Shown: positions 1-8,913, numbered from the stretch's first letter. The stretch is 64,000 bases of DNA from Massilia mucilaginosa (GCF_011682145.1 NZ_WHJH01000003.1:186001-250000), one strand, 5' to 3'. A program made the numbers and translations. Notes: generated by a model from the letters alone, not told the origin.

Positions 1-1438
1 GCTCAACTCCTCCAACCAGGCCTGGTCGATGTACCCGGGCCTGTCGCACGGCGCCTACGAGTGCCTGCTGGAGCACGGCACCGAAGAACAGAAAAAAACC
101 TATCTGCCGAAACTGGTCTCGGGCGAATGGACCGGCACCATGTGCCTGACCGAATCGCACTGCGGCACCGACCTGGGCATGCTGCGCTCCAAGGCGCTGC
201 CGCAGGACGACGGTTCGTGGCTGATCACCGGCTCGAAGATCTTCATCTCGGCCGGCGAACATGACGTCGCCGAAAACATCCTGCACCTGGTGCTGGCCCG
301 CGTGCCGGACGCACCGGAAGGCTCGAAAGGCATCTCGCTGTTCCTGGTACCGAAGTTCCTGCCGAACGCGGACGGCACTCTGGGCGAGCGCAATCCGATT
401 TTCTGCGGCGCGATCGAAGAAAAGATGGGCATCCACGGTAACTCGACCTGCCAGATGAACCTGGACGGCGCCAAGGGCTGGATCATCGGCCAGCCGAACA
501 AGGGCCTCAACGCCATGTTCGTGTTCATGAACGCGGCCCGCCTGGGCGTGGGCATGCAGTCGCTCGGCCTGACCGAAGTGGCGTACCAGAACGCGCTGGT
601 GTATGCGAAGGACCGCATCCAGATGCGCAGCCTGTCGGGCGTCAAAGCCCCTGAAAAGCAAGCCGACCCGATCATCGTGCACGCCGACGTGCGCCGCATG
701 CTGCTCACCGCCAAGGCCTACGCCGAAGGCGCGCGCGCATTCACGTCCTACGCCGCGCTGCAGATCGACCGCGAACTGCATCACCCTGACGAAGAAGTGC
801 GCAAAGAAGCGGCCGACGAAGTCGCGCTGCTCACCCCAATCATCAAGGCCTTCATCACCGACAACGGCTGGATCGCGACCTCGGAAGCGATGCAGGTCTA
901 CGGCGGCCACGGCTACATCTCCGAGTGGGGCATGGAGCAGTACGTGCGCGACGCCCGCATCAACCTGATTTACGAAGGCACCAACACGATCCAGTCGCTC
1001 GACCTGCTGGGCCGCAAGGTCCTGATGGACAACGGCGCCAAGCTGCGCAAGTTCGGCGAGAAGATCAAGAACTTCGTCGAAGAAAACGGCACCGACGAAG
1101 CGCTGTCGGAATTCGTCACGCCGCTGGGCGACCTGGGCGACAAGGTCACCAAGCTGACCATGGAAATCGGCATGAAGGCCTTCCAGAATCCGGATGAAGT
1201 GGGCGCGGCGGCGGTTCCTTACCTGCGCGTTGTCGGTCACCTGATCTACAGCTACTTCTTCGCGCAGATGGCGAAGATCGCGCTGGCCAAGGAAGACTCG
1301 GGCGACAACTTCTACAAAGCCAAGCTGGCGACCGCGCGTTTCTACTTCGCGCGCCTGCAGCCGGAAACCGCAATGCTGATCCGCCAGGCGCGTTCCGGCT
1401 CGGCCAACCTGATGGCGCTCGACGCCGACTTGTTCTAA
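1..1438 (+). CDS. Acyl-CoA dehydrogenase, 5' end cut by window
   Basis: FAD-dependent acyl-CoA dehydrogenase that introduces the first double bond in beta-oxidation. The reading frame is already open at base 2 (LNSSNQAWSMYPGLSHGAYE), so the true start lies upstream and the first ATG at 29 is internal. Visible landmarks are the CLTESHCGTDLG substrate/FAD segment, the helical C-terminal half with VYGGHGYISEWGMEQYVRDA, and IYEGTNTIQSLDLLGRKV carrying the probable catalytic Glu. An extra C-terminal helical region of about 120 residues after this point fits the long, roughly 600-residue acyl-CoA dehydrogenases rather than the 380-residue short-chain type. It is followed 115 bp later by the bifunctional enzyme, consistent with one beta-oxidation operon. 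Confident in family, not in chain-length specificity. Confidence 0.95.
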   Translation, partial: LNSSNQAWSMYPGLSHGAYECLLEHGTEEQKKTYLPKLVSGEWTGTMCLTESHCGTDLGMLRSKALPQDDGSWLITGSKIFISAGEHDVAENILHLVLARVPDAPEGSKGISLFLVPKFLPNADGTLGERNPIFCGAIEEKMGIHGNSTCQMNLDGAKGWIIGQPNKGLNAMFVFMNAARLGVGMQSLGLTEVAYQNALVYAKDRIQMRSLSGVKAPEKQADPIIVHADVRRMLLTAKAYAEGARAFTSYAALQIDRELHHPDEEVRKEAADEVALLTPIIKAFITDNGWIATSEAMQVYGGHGYISEWGMEQYVRDARINLIYEGTNTIQSLDLLGRKVLMDNGAKLRKFGEKIKNFVEENGTDEALSEFVTPLGDLGDKVTKLTMEIGMKAFQNPDEVGAAAVPYLRVVGHLIYSYFFAQMAKIALAKEDSGDNFYKAKLATARFYFARLQPETAMLIRQARSGSANLMALDADLF

Positions 1439-1552
1439 TACGCCAAGTGCTCCCCGCTCTCCCGTCGTCCCCGCCGAGTGCCACCTTGGTGCGGGGACGA
1501 CGCTAGTGGCAGCGGGATGCGCAGTCAGTACATTGAAAAACAAAGGAAAGCC

Positions 1553-3949
1553 ATGACCAATTTCATCGTTAAAAAAGTCGCCGTGCTCGGCGCCGGCGTG
1601 ATGGGTGCGCAGATCGCCGCCCACTGCGTCAACGCCAAGGTACCGGTCGTCCTGTTCGACCTGCCGGCCAAAGACGGCAACAAGAACGGCATCGTCCAGC
1701 GCGCCATCGACAACCTGAAAAAACTCAGCCCTGCGCCACTCGGCAACAAGGACGACGCTGCGCTGATCGAAATCGCCAACTACGAAGACAACCTCGAACT
1801 GCTGGCCGGCTGCGACCTGATTATCGAAGCCATCGCCGAGCGCATGGACTGGAAGCACGACCTGTACAAGAAGGTCGCACCGCACATCGCGCCGAACGCG
1901 ATCTTCGCTTCGAACACGTCGGGCCTGTCGATCACCACCCTGTCCGACGGCTTCGACGCCGAACTGAAAGCGCGCTTCTGCGGCGTGCACTTCTTCAACC
2001 CGCCGCGCTACATGCACCTGGTCGAAATCATCCCGACCGAGTCGACCAGGCCCGAAATCGTCGACCAGCTCGAAGGCTTCCTGACCACCACCCTGGGCAA
2101 GGGCGTCGTGCGCGCCAAGGACACCCCTAACTTCATCGCCAACCGCGTCGGTATCTTCGGCATGCTGGCGATCATCCACGAAGCCGAAAAATTCGGCCTG
2201 ACCGTGGACGTGGTCGACGACCTGACCGGCGCCAAGCTCGGTCGCGCCAAGTCGGGCACCTTCCGTACCGCCGACGTGGTCGGGCTGGACACGATGGGCC
2301 ATGTGATCAAGACCATGCAGGACAACCTGGCCGACGATCCGTTCTTCTCCGTCTACAAAACCCCGGAGGTGCTGGCCAAGCTGGTCGCCGCCGGTGCGCT
2401 CGGCCAGAAAGCCGGCGCCGGTTTCTACAAAAAAGTCGGCAAGGAGATCTTGCGCTTCGACTTCGCCACCGGTGCCTACGTCGCCGGCGGCGGCAAGGCT
2501 GCCGACATCGTCGCCCGCATCCTGAAAGAAAAGGATCCGGTCAAGAAGATGAAAGCGCTGCGCGAGTCGACCAACCCGCAAGGCCAGTTCCTGTGGGCGA
2601 TCTTCCGCGACGCCTTCCACTACATCGCCGTGCATCTCGGTTCGATCGCCGATAACGCGCGCGACGTCGACTTCGCGATGCGCTGGGGCTTCGGCTGGAA
2701 CGTCGGTCCTTTCGAAACCTGGCAGGCATCGGGCTGGACCCAGATCGCCAACTGGGTCAAGGAAGACATCGACGCCGGCACCGCACTGTGCTCGGCTCCG
2801 CTGCCGGCATGGGTGTTCGAAGGCCAGGTCGCCGAGAAGGGCGTGCACACGCCTGAAGGTTCGTTCTCCGCATCGAAAAACGCTTACGTGCCGCGTTCCA
2901 CGCTGGCCGTGTACGAGCGCCAGCCGTTCCGCGCACCGGTGCTGGGCGCCGGCGCTGTCGACGGCAAGACCGCCGGCGTGACCTTCCACGAAGACGACTC
3001 GGTGCGCATCTGGCACCAGAACGACGACGTGCTGATCATCTCGCTCAAGACCAAGATGCACGTCATCGGCGAAGGCGTGATCAACGGCCTGAAAATGGCG
3101 CAAGCCGAGGCTGAGAAAAACTTCAAGGGCCTGGTCATCTGGAATACCGACGCAGCCGAAGGCGGTGCCTTCTCGGCCGGCGCCGACCTGCAAGCCGCAC
3201 TGCCGCTGTTCATGCAAGGCGGGGCCAAGGCCATGGAGCCGGGTATCGCGCTGCTGCAGGATACCTTCATGGCGATGAAATATTCGAGCATTCCGGTGGT
3301 CGCCGCGGTGGCGGGCCTGGCACTGGGCGGCGGCTGCGAAATGGCGCTGCACGCGTCCAAGCGCGTCGCTTCGATCGAATCGTACATCGGCCTCGTTGAA
3401 GTCGGCGTGGGCCTGATTCCCGCCGGCGGCGGCCTGAAAGAAGCGGCTGCGCGCGCTTCCGGCGAAGCCAAGGGTTCGGACGTCCTGCACTTCCTGAAAA
3501 CCGGCTTCACCAACGCGGCAACGGCCAACGTGTCGAAATCGGCGCTGGAAGCCAAAGCGATGGGCTATCTGAAAGAAGACGACGTCATCGTCTTCAACCC
3601 GTACGAACTGCTGCACGTGGCGAAAGTCGAAGCGCGCGCCATGTTCGACGCCGGCTACCGTCCTCCGATGAAGAAGACGATCACCGCGACCGGCCGCTAC
3701 GGCTGGGCGACCATCCGCGCGCAGCTGGTCAACATGCGCGACGGCGGCTTCATCTCCGCGCACGACTACAAGCTGGGCGACATGATCGCCGAGATCGTGA
3801 GCGGTGGCGACATCGACCAGGGCAGCCAGTTGAGCGAGCAGTGGTTCCTCGACATGGAGCGCAAGGCATTCCTCGAACTGCTGAACCATCCGAAATCCCA
3901 GGAACGGATCATGGGCATGATGCAGACCGGTAAACCGGTCCGCAACTGA
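1553..3949 (+). CDS. fadN: 3-hydroxyacyl-CoA dehydrogenase/enoyl-CoA hydratase, FadN-type
   Basis: Bifunctional beta-oxidation enzyme of 798 residues catalysing hydration and then NAD-dependent dehydrogenation. The order is the reverse of FadB/FadJ: the Rossmann dehydrogenase comes first (GAGVMG at residues 13-18, catalytic-type His in CGVHFFNPPRYMHLVE), then the HCDH C-terminal domains, then a crotonase domain (AGLALGGGCEMALH and LVEVGVGLIPAGGG) in the last third. That order is typical of Bacillus FadN and its proteobacterial relatives. The frame is open from 1478, but ATG 1553 follows AAAGGAAAG at a good distance and begins MTNFIVKKVAVLG as family members do. It sits between the acyl-CoA dehydrogenase and thioesterase/thiolase genes on the same strand. 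Confidence 0.95.
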   Translation: MTNFIVKKVAVLGAGVMGAQIAAHCVNAKVPVVLFDLPAKDGNKNGIVQRAIDNLKKLSPAPLGNKDDAALIEIANYEDNLELLAGCDLIIEAIAERMDWKHDLYKKVAPHIAPNAIFASNTSGLSITTLSDGFDAELKARFCGVHFFNPPRYMHLVEIIPTESTRPEIVDQLEGFLTTTLGKGVVRAKDTPNFIANRVGIFGMLAIIHEAEKFGLTVDVVDDLTGAKLGRAKSGTFRTADVVGLDTMGHVIKTMQDNLADDPFFSVYKTPEVLAKLVAAGALGQKAGAGFYKKVGKEILRFDFATGAYVAGGGKAADIVARILKEKDPVKKMKALRESTNPQGQFLWAIFRDAFHYIAVHLGSIADNARDVDFAMRWGFGWNVGPFETWQASGWTQIANWVKEDIDAGTALCSAPLPAWVFEGQVAEKGVHTPEGSFSASKNAYVPRSTLAVYERQPFRAPVLGAGAVDGKTAGVTFHEDDSVRIWHQNDDVLIISLKTKMHVIGEGVINGLKMAQAEAEKNFKGLVIWNTDAAEGGAFSAGADLQAALPLFMQGGAKAMEPGIALLQDTFMAMKYSSIPVVAAVAGLALGGGCEMALHASKRVASIESYIGLVEVGVGLIPAGGGLKEAAARASGEAKGSDVLHFLKTGFTNAATANVSKSALEAKAMGYLKEDDVIVFNPYELLHVAKVEARAMFDAGYRPPMKKTITATGRYGWATIRAQLVNMRDGGFISAHDYKLGDMIAEIVSGGDIDQGSQLSEQWFLDMERKAFLELLNHPKSQERIMGMMQTGKPVRN

Positions 3950-4007
3950 TCGGCCAATGTCGATCCTTAACCTGGCGTTCCGATGTTTACTGCGAGTGAG
4001 GCCGAGC

Positions 4008-4454
4008 ATGGTGTATGACCGTATCAAGCAGCAAATGATGGACACGCTGCCGTTTGTGCAGCTGCTGGGAATCCGGATCGATGCGATCGGCAACGGCACC
4101 TCCGAGGTGTCGATGCCGGCCGACCCGAAACTGAACAACCACCTCGGCACGCAGCACGCCGGGGCCCTGTTTACGCTGGCCGAAACGGCCTCCGGCGCGG
4201 CCATGGCGGGCGCGTTCGCCGACCTGATTCTCGGTCTGCGGCCGGTGGCCAAGGAGTCGCGCATCCAGTACCAGAAAGTGGCCAAGGGCGCGACGCGCGC
4301 CAGCGGCCGCGTTCCGGGCGATGTGGCGGCGCTCAAGGCCACTTTGACAGCGGAAGGCAAGGTGGCGTTTCCGGTGGAAGTCGACGTGTTCGACGAACAC
4401 GGCACCCTGGCGGCGCAGGTACAGGTTGACTGGTATTTGTCCGAAAAACGATAG
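4008..4454 (+). CDS. Hotdog-fold thioesterase (PaaI/DUF4442-like)
   Basis: Small protein of about 148 residues with the hotdog thioesterase pattern: a conserved NNHLGTQHAGALFTLAET helix with the Asn/His/Gly segment used by PaaI-like enzymes, then beta strands rich in Val. Such enzymes hydrolyse acyl-CoA to free acid and CoA. The frame is open from 3957, only 8 bases after the previous stop, but that ATG has no ribosome site; ATG 4008 follows GTGAGG and is preferred. Position between fadN and the thiolase suggests a housekeeping role in releasing CoA from stalled beta-oxidation intermediates (inference). The alternative is a DUF4442 protein of unknown substrate. Confidence 0.8.
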   Translation: MVYDRIKQQMMDTLPFVQLLGIRIDAIGNGTSEVSMPADPKLNNHLGTQHAGALFTLAETASGAAMAGAFADLILGLRPVAKESRIQYQKVAKGATRASGRVPGDVAALKATLTAEGKVAFPVEVDVFDEHGTLAAQVQVDWYLSEKR

Positions 4455-4458
4455 GGAA

Positions 4459-4568
4459 CCTCAAAAACCTACTGCGCGGCGCAATTTTCGCCCTGCGATG
4501 CTCACCGTACCTTCGTACGGCTGCGCTTCTCGGACGAAACTTGCACCGCTCGCTACGGTTTTTCGAGG
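4459..4568. repeat. 110-bp imperfect palindromic intergenic repeat
   Basis: The whole stretch between the thioesterase stop and the thiolase leader is an imperfect palindrome. The outer arms are CCTCAAAAACC (from 4459) and GGTTTTTCGAGG (to 4568). The core CCGTAC-CTTC-GTACGG (4505-4520) lies almost exactly at the centre, and the bases in between also pair with mismatches. The transcript could fold into a long hairpin. This is the appearance of a dispersed intergenic repeat, and it could also dampen read-through between the two genes. No second copy is present in the window. Confidence 0.7.
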
Positions 4569-4623
4569 CCCCCGGTGATCAGTGCATCCCCATTTCGAAC
4601 CACAGAATTTTTGAGAGAACACT

Positions 4624-5820
4624 ATGAGCAAACAACTTCAAGACGCCTACATCGTCTCCGCAACCCGCACCCCGATCGGCAAGGCGCCGCGCGGCATGTT
4701 CAAGTCCATGCGTCCGGACGACCTGCTGGTGCGCGTGCTGCAAAACGCCATGGCGCAGGCACCCGGCCTCGATCCGGCGCTGATCAACGACGCCATCATC
4801 GGCTGCTCGTTCCCGGAAGCCGAACAAGGCTTCAACATCGCCCGTATGTCGGTGCTGCTGGCCGGCCTGCCTAAAACCGTCGGCGGCGTGACCGTCAACC
4901 GTTACTGCGCCTCGGGCATCACCGCGATCGCCATGGCGGCCGACCGCATCCGCGTCGGCGAAGCCGATGTGATGATCGCCGGCGGCGTCGAATCGATGTC
5001 GATGGTGCCGATGATGGGCCACCACCCATCGATGAACATGAATATGTTCACCGACGAAAACGTCGGCATGGCCTACGGCATGGGCCTGACCGCGGAAAAC
5101 GTGGCCAAGCAGTGGAAAGTGACGCGCGAACAGCAGGACGCGTTCTCGGTCGAGTCGCACCGCCGCGCCATCGCCGCGCAGCAGGCCGGCTTCTTCAAGG
5201 ACGAGACCACCCCGGTCGAGATCATCACGCGCACCCCGAACCTGGCCACCGGCCAGGTCGACATCAAGACCCGCACGGTCGATACCGACGAAGGCGCGCG
5301 CGCCGATTCGACCATCGAATCGCTCGGCAAACTCAAGCCGGTGTTCGCGGCCAAGGGTTCCGTCACCGCCGCCAACAGCTCGCAGATGTCGGACGGCGCC
5401 GGTGCGCTGCTGATCGTCAGCGAAAAAATCCTGCGCGAGCATAACCTGACCCCGCTGGCCAAGTTCTCCTCGTTCGCGGTGCGCGGCGTGCCGCCTGAAA
5501 TCATGGGCATCGGCCCGAAGGTGGCCATTCCCGCCGCCTGCGCCGCCGCCGGCATCACCCAGGATCAACTGGACTGGATCGAACTGAACGAAGCCTTCGC
5601 CGCGCAGGCGCTGGCGGTCATCGGCGACCTGGGCCTCGATCCGGCCAAGGTCAACCCGATGGGCGGCGCGATTGCGCTGGGCCACCCGCTGGGCGCGACC
5701 GGTGCGATCCGCGCCGCGACCGTGGTGCACGCACTGCGCCGCAATAACCTGAAGTACGGCATGGTCACCATGTGCGTCGGTACCGGCATGGGCGCGGCAG
5801 GCATTTTCGAACGCGTGTAA
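4624..5820 (+). CDS. fadA: Acetyl-CoA C-acyltransferase (thiolase)
   Basis: Thiolase of 398 residues performing the last step of beta-oxidation, the CoA-dependent cleavage of 3-ketoacyl-CoA. The acylated Cys is in VNRYCASGITAIAM (about residue 95). The second catalytic pair is visible as GGAIALGHPLGATGA (His) and MVTMCVGTGMGAAGIFERV (Cys) at the C-terminus. Length and both ends match the degradative thiolase family, beginning with the usual DAYIVSATRTPIGK. It lies downstream of acyl-CoA dehydrogenase, fadN and thioesterase on the same strand, the composition of the Bacillus fadNAE set in a different order. A terminator-like hairpin follows. Biosynthetic acetyl-CoA acetyltransferase is less likely given the neighbours. 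Confidence 0.95.
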   Translation: MSKQLQDAYIVSATRTPIGKAPRGMFKSMRPDDLLVRVLQNAMAQAPGLDPALINDAIIGCSFPEAEQGFNIARMSVLLAGLPKTVGGVTVNRYCASGITAIAMAADRIRVGEADVMIAGGVESMSMVPMMGHHPSMNMNMFTDENVGMAYGMGLTAENVAKQWKVTREQQDAFSVESHRRAIAAQQAGFFKDETTPVEIITRTPNLATGQVDIKTRTVDTDEGARADSTIESLGKLKPVFAAKGSVTAANSSQMSDGAGALLIVSEKILREHNLTPLAKFSSFAVRGVPPEIMGIGPKVAIPAACAAAGITQDQLDWIELNEAFAAQALAVIGDLGLDPAKVNPMGGAIALGHPLGATGAIRAATVVHALRRNNLKYGMVTMCVGTGMGAAGIFERV

Positions 5821-5845
5821 GCGTCGGTTAAACTATCGTTATCGA

Positions 5846-5876
5846 GGGCGCTGTGGATTATCCCCGGCGCCCTTTT
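5846..5876 (+). terminator. Rho-independent terminator after thiolase
   Basis: GGGCGC (5846-5851) and GCGCCC (5867-5872) pair around a 15-base loop and are followed directly by TTTT and, after CAC, a second T run. It lies 25 bases past the thiolase stop and just before the ribosome site of the next gene, so the hydratase gene may be read from partial read-through or from its own promoter. Confidence 0.6.
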
Positions 5877-5893
5877 CACTTTTTGGAGAATGC

Positions 5894-6673
5894 ATGGATA
5901 TTTTGACGAGCAAGGCCGAGGGCATCCTGACGATCGAATTCAACCGCGTCGAGCGCAAGAACGCGATCACCGGCGTGATGTACCAGGCCATGGCCGACGC
6001 CCTGGTCGACGCCGAAACCGACGACGCGGTGCGCGCGATCCTCATCGTGGGCAAGCCCGAGATTTTCACGGCCGGGAACGACCTGGACGACTTCATGAAA
6101 AATTCGGCCCCGGTCGACGGCGTGCCGGCCGACATGCGCCCGGTGTTCCAGTTCATGCGCGCGCTCTCCGGCAGCACCAAGCCGGTGGTGGCGGCGGTGT
6201 CGGGTGCGGCGGTCGGCATCGGCACCACCTTGCTGATGCACTGCGACCTGGTCTACGCTGCCGACAACGCCAAGTTCTCGATGCCGTTCTCGCAGCTCGG
6301 ACTGTGCCCGGAATTCGCATCGAGCCTGCTGCTGCCGCAGCTGGCCGGTTTTCCGCGCGCGGCCGAAAAGCTGCTGCTCGGCGAAGCGTTCCTGGCGCAG
6401 GAAGCCTACGACATGGGCCTGGTGTCGAAAGTGCTGCCATTGGAAGAACTGCGTCCGTACGCGGCGCGCCAGGCCGCCAAGCTGGTGGCGCTGCCGGCCG
6501 CCTCGATCCGCGCGACCAAGTCGCTGATGAAGCGCTCGCGCAATGCGGCCATCACCGAGACCATGGGCGCCGAAAACGCCTTGTTCGGCGCCATGCTGCT
6601 CGCGCCCGAAGCGAAGGAAGCGTTCACCGCGTTCTTTGAAAAGCGCAAGCCGGATTTTTCGAAGTTTGCGTGA
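5894..6673 (+). CDS. Enoyl-CoA hydratase/isomerase family protein
   Basis: Crotonase-fold enzyme of 259 residues. The oxyanion-hole segments IFTAGNDLDDFM and SGAAVGIGTTLLMHCDLVYA are present, followed by FSMPFSQLGLCPEFASS carrying the acidic residue expected in the active site. It hydrates 2-enoyl-CoA or isomerises double bonds. ATG 5894 follows GGAG with 6-base spacing. As the last gene of the beta-oxidation block it probably supplements the hydratase domain of the FadN-type enzyme, perhaps for unsaturated or short chains (inference). C-terminal Lys-rich residues KRKPDFSKF end the protein. Immediately downstream begins the accessory island. Confidence 0.9.
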   Translation: MDILTSKAEGILTIEFNRVERKNAITGVMYQAMADALVDAETDDAVRAILIVGKPEIFTAGNDLDDFMKNSAPVDGVPADMRPVFQFMRALSGSTKPVVAAVSGAAVGIGTTLLMHCDLVYAADNAKFSMPFSQLGLCPEFASSLLLPQLAGFPRAAEKLLLGEAFLAQEAYDMGLVSKVLPLEELRPYAARQAAKLVALPAASIRATKSLMKRSRNAAITETMGAENALFGAMLLAPEAKEAFTAFFEKRKPDFSKFA

Positions 6674-6701
6674 TACCTTGTTTTGACAGCGCGCCTGCGC
6701 C

Positions 6702-6810
6702 GTTGACTGTCACAGAAGTCGGGATTTTTCTCGCATAAGTCGGGATTTTTTCGCATAAGTTGAACAAAAGTTATTCATGGGGAACTTTTTTTGCATTAGT
6801 TCAAGTATGC
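6702..6810 (+). repeat. Left-end repeat array of island
   Basis: The terminal copy CACAGAAGTCGGGATTTTT (6711-6729) is followed by CGCATAAGTCGGGATTTTTT (6732-6751) and weaker copies beginning CGCATAAGTTGAAC (6753) and GCATTAGTTCAAG (6793). The first three start about 21 bases apart. The same motif occurs inverted at 20195-20330. Confidence 0.7.
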
Positions 6811-7155
6811 GGAGCAAAGACAATCCGCGCCACTAACCACGCCTGAGCCGTGTTGTTGGAAAAGACATCAAACGTTGATGCCCCGAGCTGCTTGCCAATG
6901 ACCTGGCGCCCAACAGCAGCTCGTTTTTGTGCACCATCTGGTGCTGGATCCACGCCGGTGAGCACCTGCAGGTTGACCTGGGCGCCGGCCAGGCGCCAGC
7001 CACCAGCTGGTGCGCATCATCACCAGGTGCAGGCCAATGCGGCGATTGCGCGCGGCGCGCCGCCGGCAGTCCACCATACGAAGAGTAGAGCTACCGTGGC
7101 CAGTTAGATGTATAAGGGCTGGTACTATTGAAAACAAAGGTCCCGTTCATAGCAC
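6811..7155. other. Gene-free stretch inside the left island end
   Basis: No convincing gene. Short open frames exist on both strands, but they have no ribosome site and unnatural, Arg/Ala-rich composition. The region is GC-rich with many short inverted repeats (for example around 6880-7030), unlike the AT-rich terminal repeats beside it, so it may be a remnant of a deleted gene. The 3' end of the minus-strand gene abuts it. Confidence 0.4.
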
Positions 7156-8418
7156 CTAGATATCCCAAATCTCCCCGTTGAAAAGCTGTTCGTCTATCTC
7201 GGGCGGATTCTTCTTGACCGCAGGATGGTTGGCGAACGCTTGGCGGATGGTTCGGACGGAGTCGTACGCCTCGATCACGATGTCCCGCTGCTTCCGGAAT
7301 ATTTCCTGGTCGAACGCGTCGGCATTCACCTTGTGCGCCGGCGCTTGGCGGAGCTTCCGGACTTTCTTGAAGCTGGCGATCATGGCTTTCATGGGGCCTT
7401 CGTCGGCTGCTCGGAACAGCTTGGCGAACCACGCTTCCAGTATCTGCACCGTTCCCTTGGGCTTGACCACGATCTTGCCATCGGCGCGTACCTCGTCGGT
7501 TTCGATTTCCACGTCGTTGCCGAAGAAGGCCTTGTCAATGTTGTCGGACATCATTTTGTCCAGGAGCAGGATGAAGTCGTTGAATTCCGCGACCGTCGGT
7601 CGGAGGAGAAATCCGAACTCCTTGGGGCGGTCCTCGCTGAACGAATTCCGGAACAGCGGGGGGCGTTTCATGAGCGCGCACATCTCATTTATCGTTTGCA
7701 ATTCCATCACGAACGCTTCGAAGATCGAGATCCGCGTTCCCCAAGAACCCTCGATGGAAGACGCATAGTAATCGGGGTGGAGCTTGATGTTCCCGGAGAC
7801 CTCCTTGGCATGCCATACCCGCTGGTGTTCCGGGCTGAGTTTCGAGAGGTAACGCAGGAAGACCGCCACGTACCGGTTCAGGTCGTCGTCGTACGCGAAG
7901 CCGAAGGTTTCGAGAAGTATCTGGTCGTGTTCGGCCATCTTTCCGGATTCGTAGTATGCATCTTCGATGCAGATCTGGCCGTGGATAAAGTCCGTGCTGT
8001 ACGAGTAACGCGGATCGTTCCGGTAGTGTTCCAGGACCGACAGGTCGAACGTCCTGTAGTCGAGCTGCCCCCCGCCCTTGGCCAGCTCCAGCTCGTATGG
8101 GGCCTGCGCGTAGCCGGAGAGGCGAGGTGAACTTGCCAGCTTGCTGGGATGCGGGTAAAGGCAAGTATGGGACGGGTACTCGGCGGAATCGAAGACTTCA
8201 AGCACCTTCGCCGTCGGCATTTTGGAAAAGGGCTTGATGTGGGTGTTGCCGTGGAAGTTGGCGGTCAGGACCTCGTTCTCTATCCCCTTGCGCAGGACGG
8301 AGCGGAACTCGGGCGTATCCACGTCGAAAAAACCTTTTAACGCGTAGATCGGCATGCCGTTGAAATCTCCGGATTCGAAGTATTTCCGTTCCACGGCTTC
8401 GTAGATTTGGTCGATCAT
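7156..8418 (-). CDS. Uncharacterised 420-residue protein
   Basis: I do not recognise a function. The protein is soluble, acidic and apparently helical, without signal peptide or membrane segment. Segments include MIDQIYEAVERKYFESGDF at the start, a Tyr-rich middle (DPRYSYSTDFIHGQ), and a C-terminal charged helix KSFKKVRKLRQAPAHK-like region. Its ATG overlaps the stop of the upstream ribbon-helix-helix-type gene (ATGA), so the two are translationally coupled. Position in the island, directly behind a relic toxin-antitoxin pair, suggests accessory or defence cargo, but that is only context. Codon use is close to the GC-rich host average, unlike the AT-rich genes at 18-20 kb. Confidence 0.75.
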   Translation of the reverse strand: MIDQIYEAVERKYFESGDFNGMPIYALKGFFDVDTPEFRSVLRKGIENEVLTANFHGNTHIKPFSKMPTAKVLEVFDSAEYPSHTCLYPHPSKLASSPRLSGYAQAPYELELAKGGGQLDYRTFDLSVLEHYRNDPRYSYSTDFIHGQICIEDAYYESGKMAEHDQILLETFGFAYDDDLNRYVAVFLRYLSKLSPEHQRVWHAKEVSGNIKLHPDYYASSIEGSWGTRISIFEAFVMELQTINEMCALMKRPPLFRNSFSEDRPKEFGFLLRPTVAEFNDFILLLDKMMSDNIDKAFFGNDVEIETDEVRADGKIVVKPKGTVQILEAWFAKLFRAADEGPMKAMIASFKKVRKLRQAPAHKVNADAFDQEIFRKQRDIVIEAYDSVRTIRQAFANHPAVKKNPPEIDEQLFNGEIWDI

Positions 8419-8816
8419 TTTTCAGTCCTGGTTAGATGCGAAAGTCGCGTGCGGTAGTCGCGGCATCCAATGATACCCGCCGCGCGCGGCAAGACTCCAG
8501 CATTCCCAATCTGATTCTTTAGCGCTGCTGCGCGGTGTGCCAGCCCTGGATCGAGAGGCGCGACCACTTGAGTTCGATTCAATGCTCCATATCGCGCGAA
8601 TACCGCATCTACTTCGTCGTCGGTCGCGAATTCGCCACGGTCCGCAGCGGCAATGGCTAGCTGGAGATCGTCGATCTGCGGGACCCGCCATCCGGTGTAC
8701 TCTCTCAGCGCATCTTCGGTAATCGAGGAGAGCGACTGTCCGGGGACCTTCGAGAGCGCGGAGACGGTGGCCCCGAAGTCGTCGGGCAGGCGCGCGCTTA
8801 CGGTAGCTGTTTTCAT
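8415..8816 (-). CDS. Ribbon-helix-helix antitoxin-like protein with abnormal C-terminus
   Basis: The N-terminal 80 residues look like a CopG/RelB-type antitoxin: a beta strand and two helices (MKTATVSARLPDDFGATVSA, then SITEDALREYTGW), followed by the common LAIAAADRGEFATDDEVDAVFARYG linker that normally ends the protein near residue 80. Here the frame runs on for about 50 residues of unrelated sequence, and a relic of a RelE/ParE-like toxin is found in another frame in the same place. The most likely history is that toxin decay fused the antitoxin to junk. The stop overlaps the start of the next gene (ATGA). DNA-binding autoregulation is expected for the family but was not tested. Confidence 0.7.
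   Translation of the reverse strand: MKTATVSARLPDDFGATVSALSKVPGQSLSSITEDALREYTGWRVPQIDDLQLAIAAADRGEFATDDEVDAVFARYGALNRTQVVAPLDPGLAHRAAALKNQIGNAGVLPRAAGIIGCRDYRTRLSHLTRTEK
8519..8578 (-). pseudogene. Relic N-terminus of a RelE/ParE-like toxin
   Basis: On the minus strand, one frame off the antitoxin, the bases read IELKWSRLSIQGW...QQR and then stop (TAA at 8521-8519). The xELxWSxxAxxD-type start is what RelE/ParE toxins show just after their antitoxin gene, and the position right after ARYGA of the antitoxin is the expected one. There is no start codon left and only 19 residues before the stop, so the toxin is dead. Short match, so moderate confidence. Confidence 0.4.
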
Positions 8817-8913
8817 ACTGGTTGTCTTACAATGTACTACAGGAAACTATAAGCACGGCCCTATTAATTGCAAGGCCGGACTCAGCCAACATTCACAGCC
8901 GGAGCCGCACCGC

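Noticed and set aside
6850-7137. Two short overlapping frames on opposite strands
   Set aside because: No ribosome site, no recognisable domain, and biased composition.
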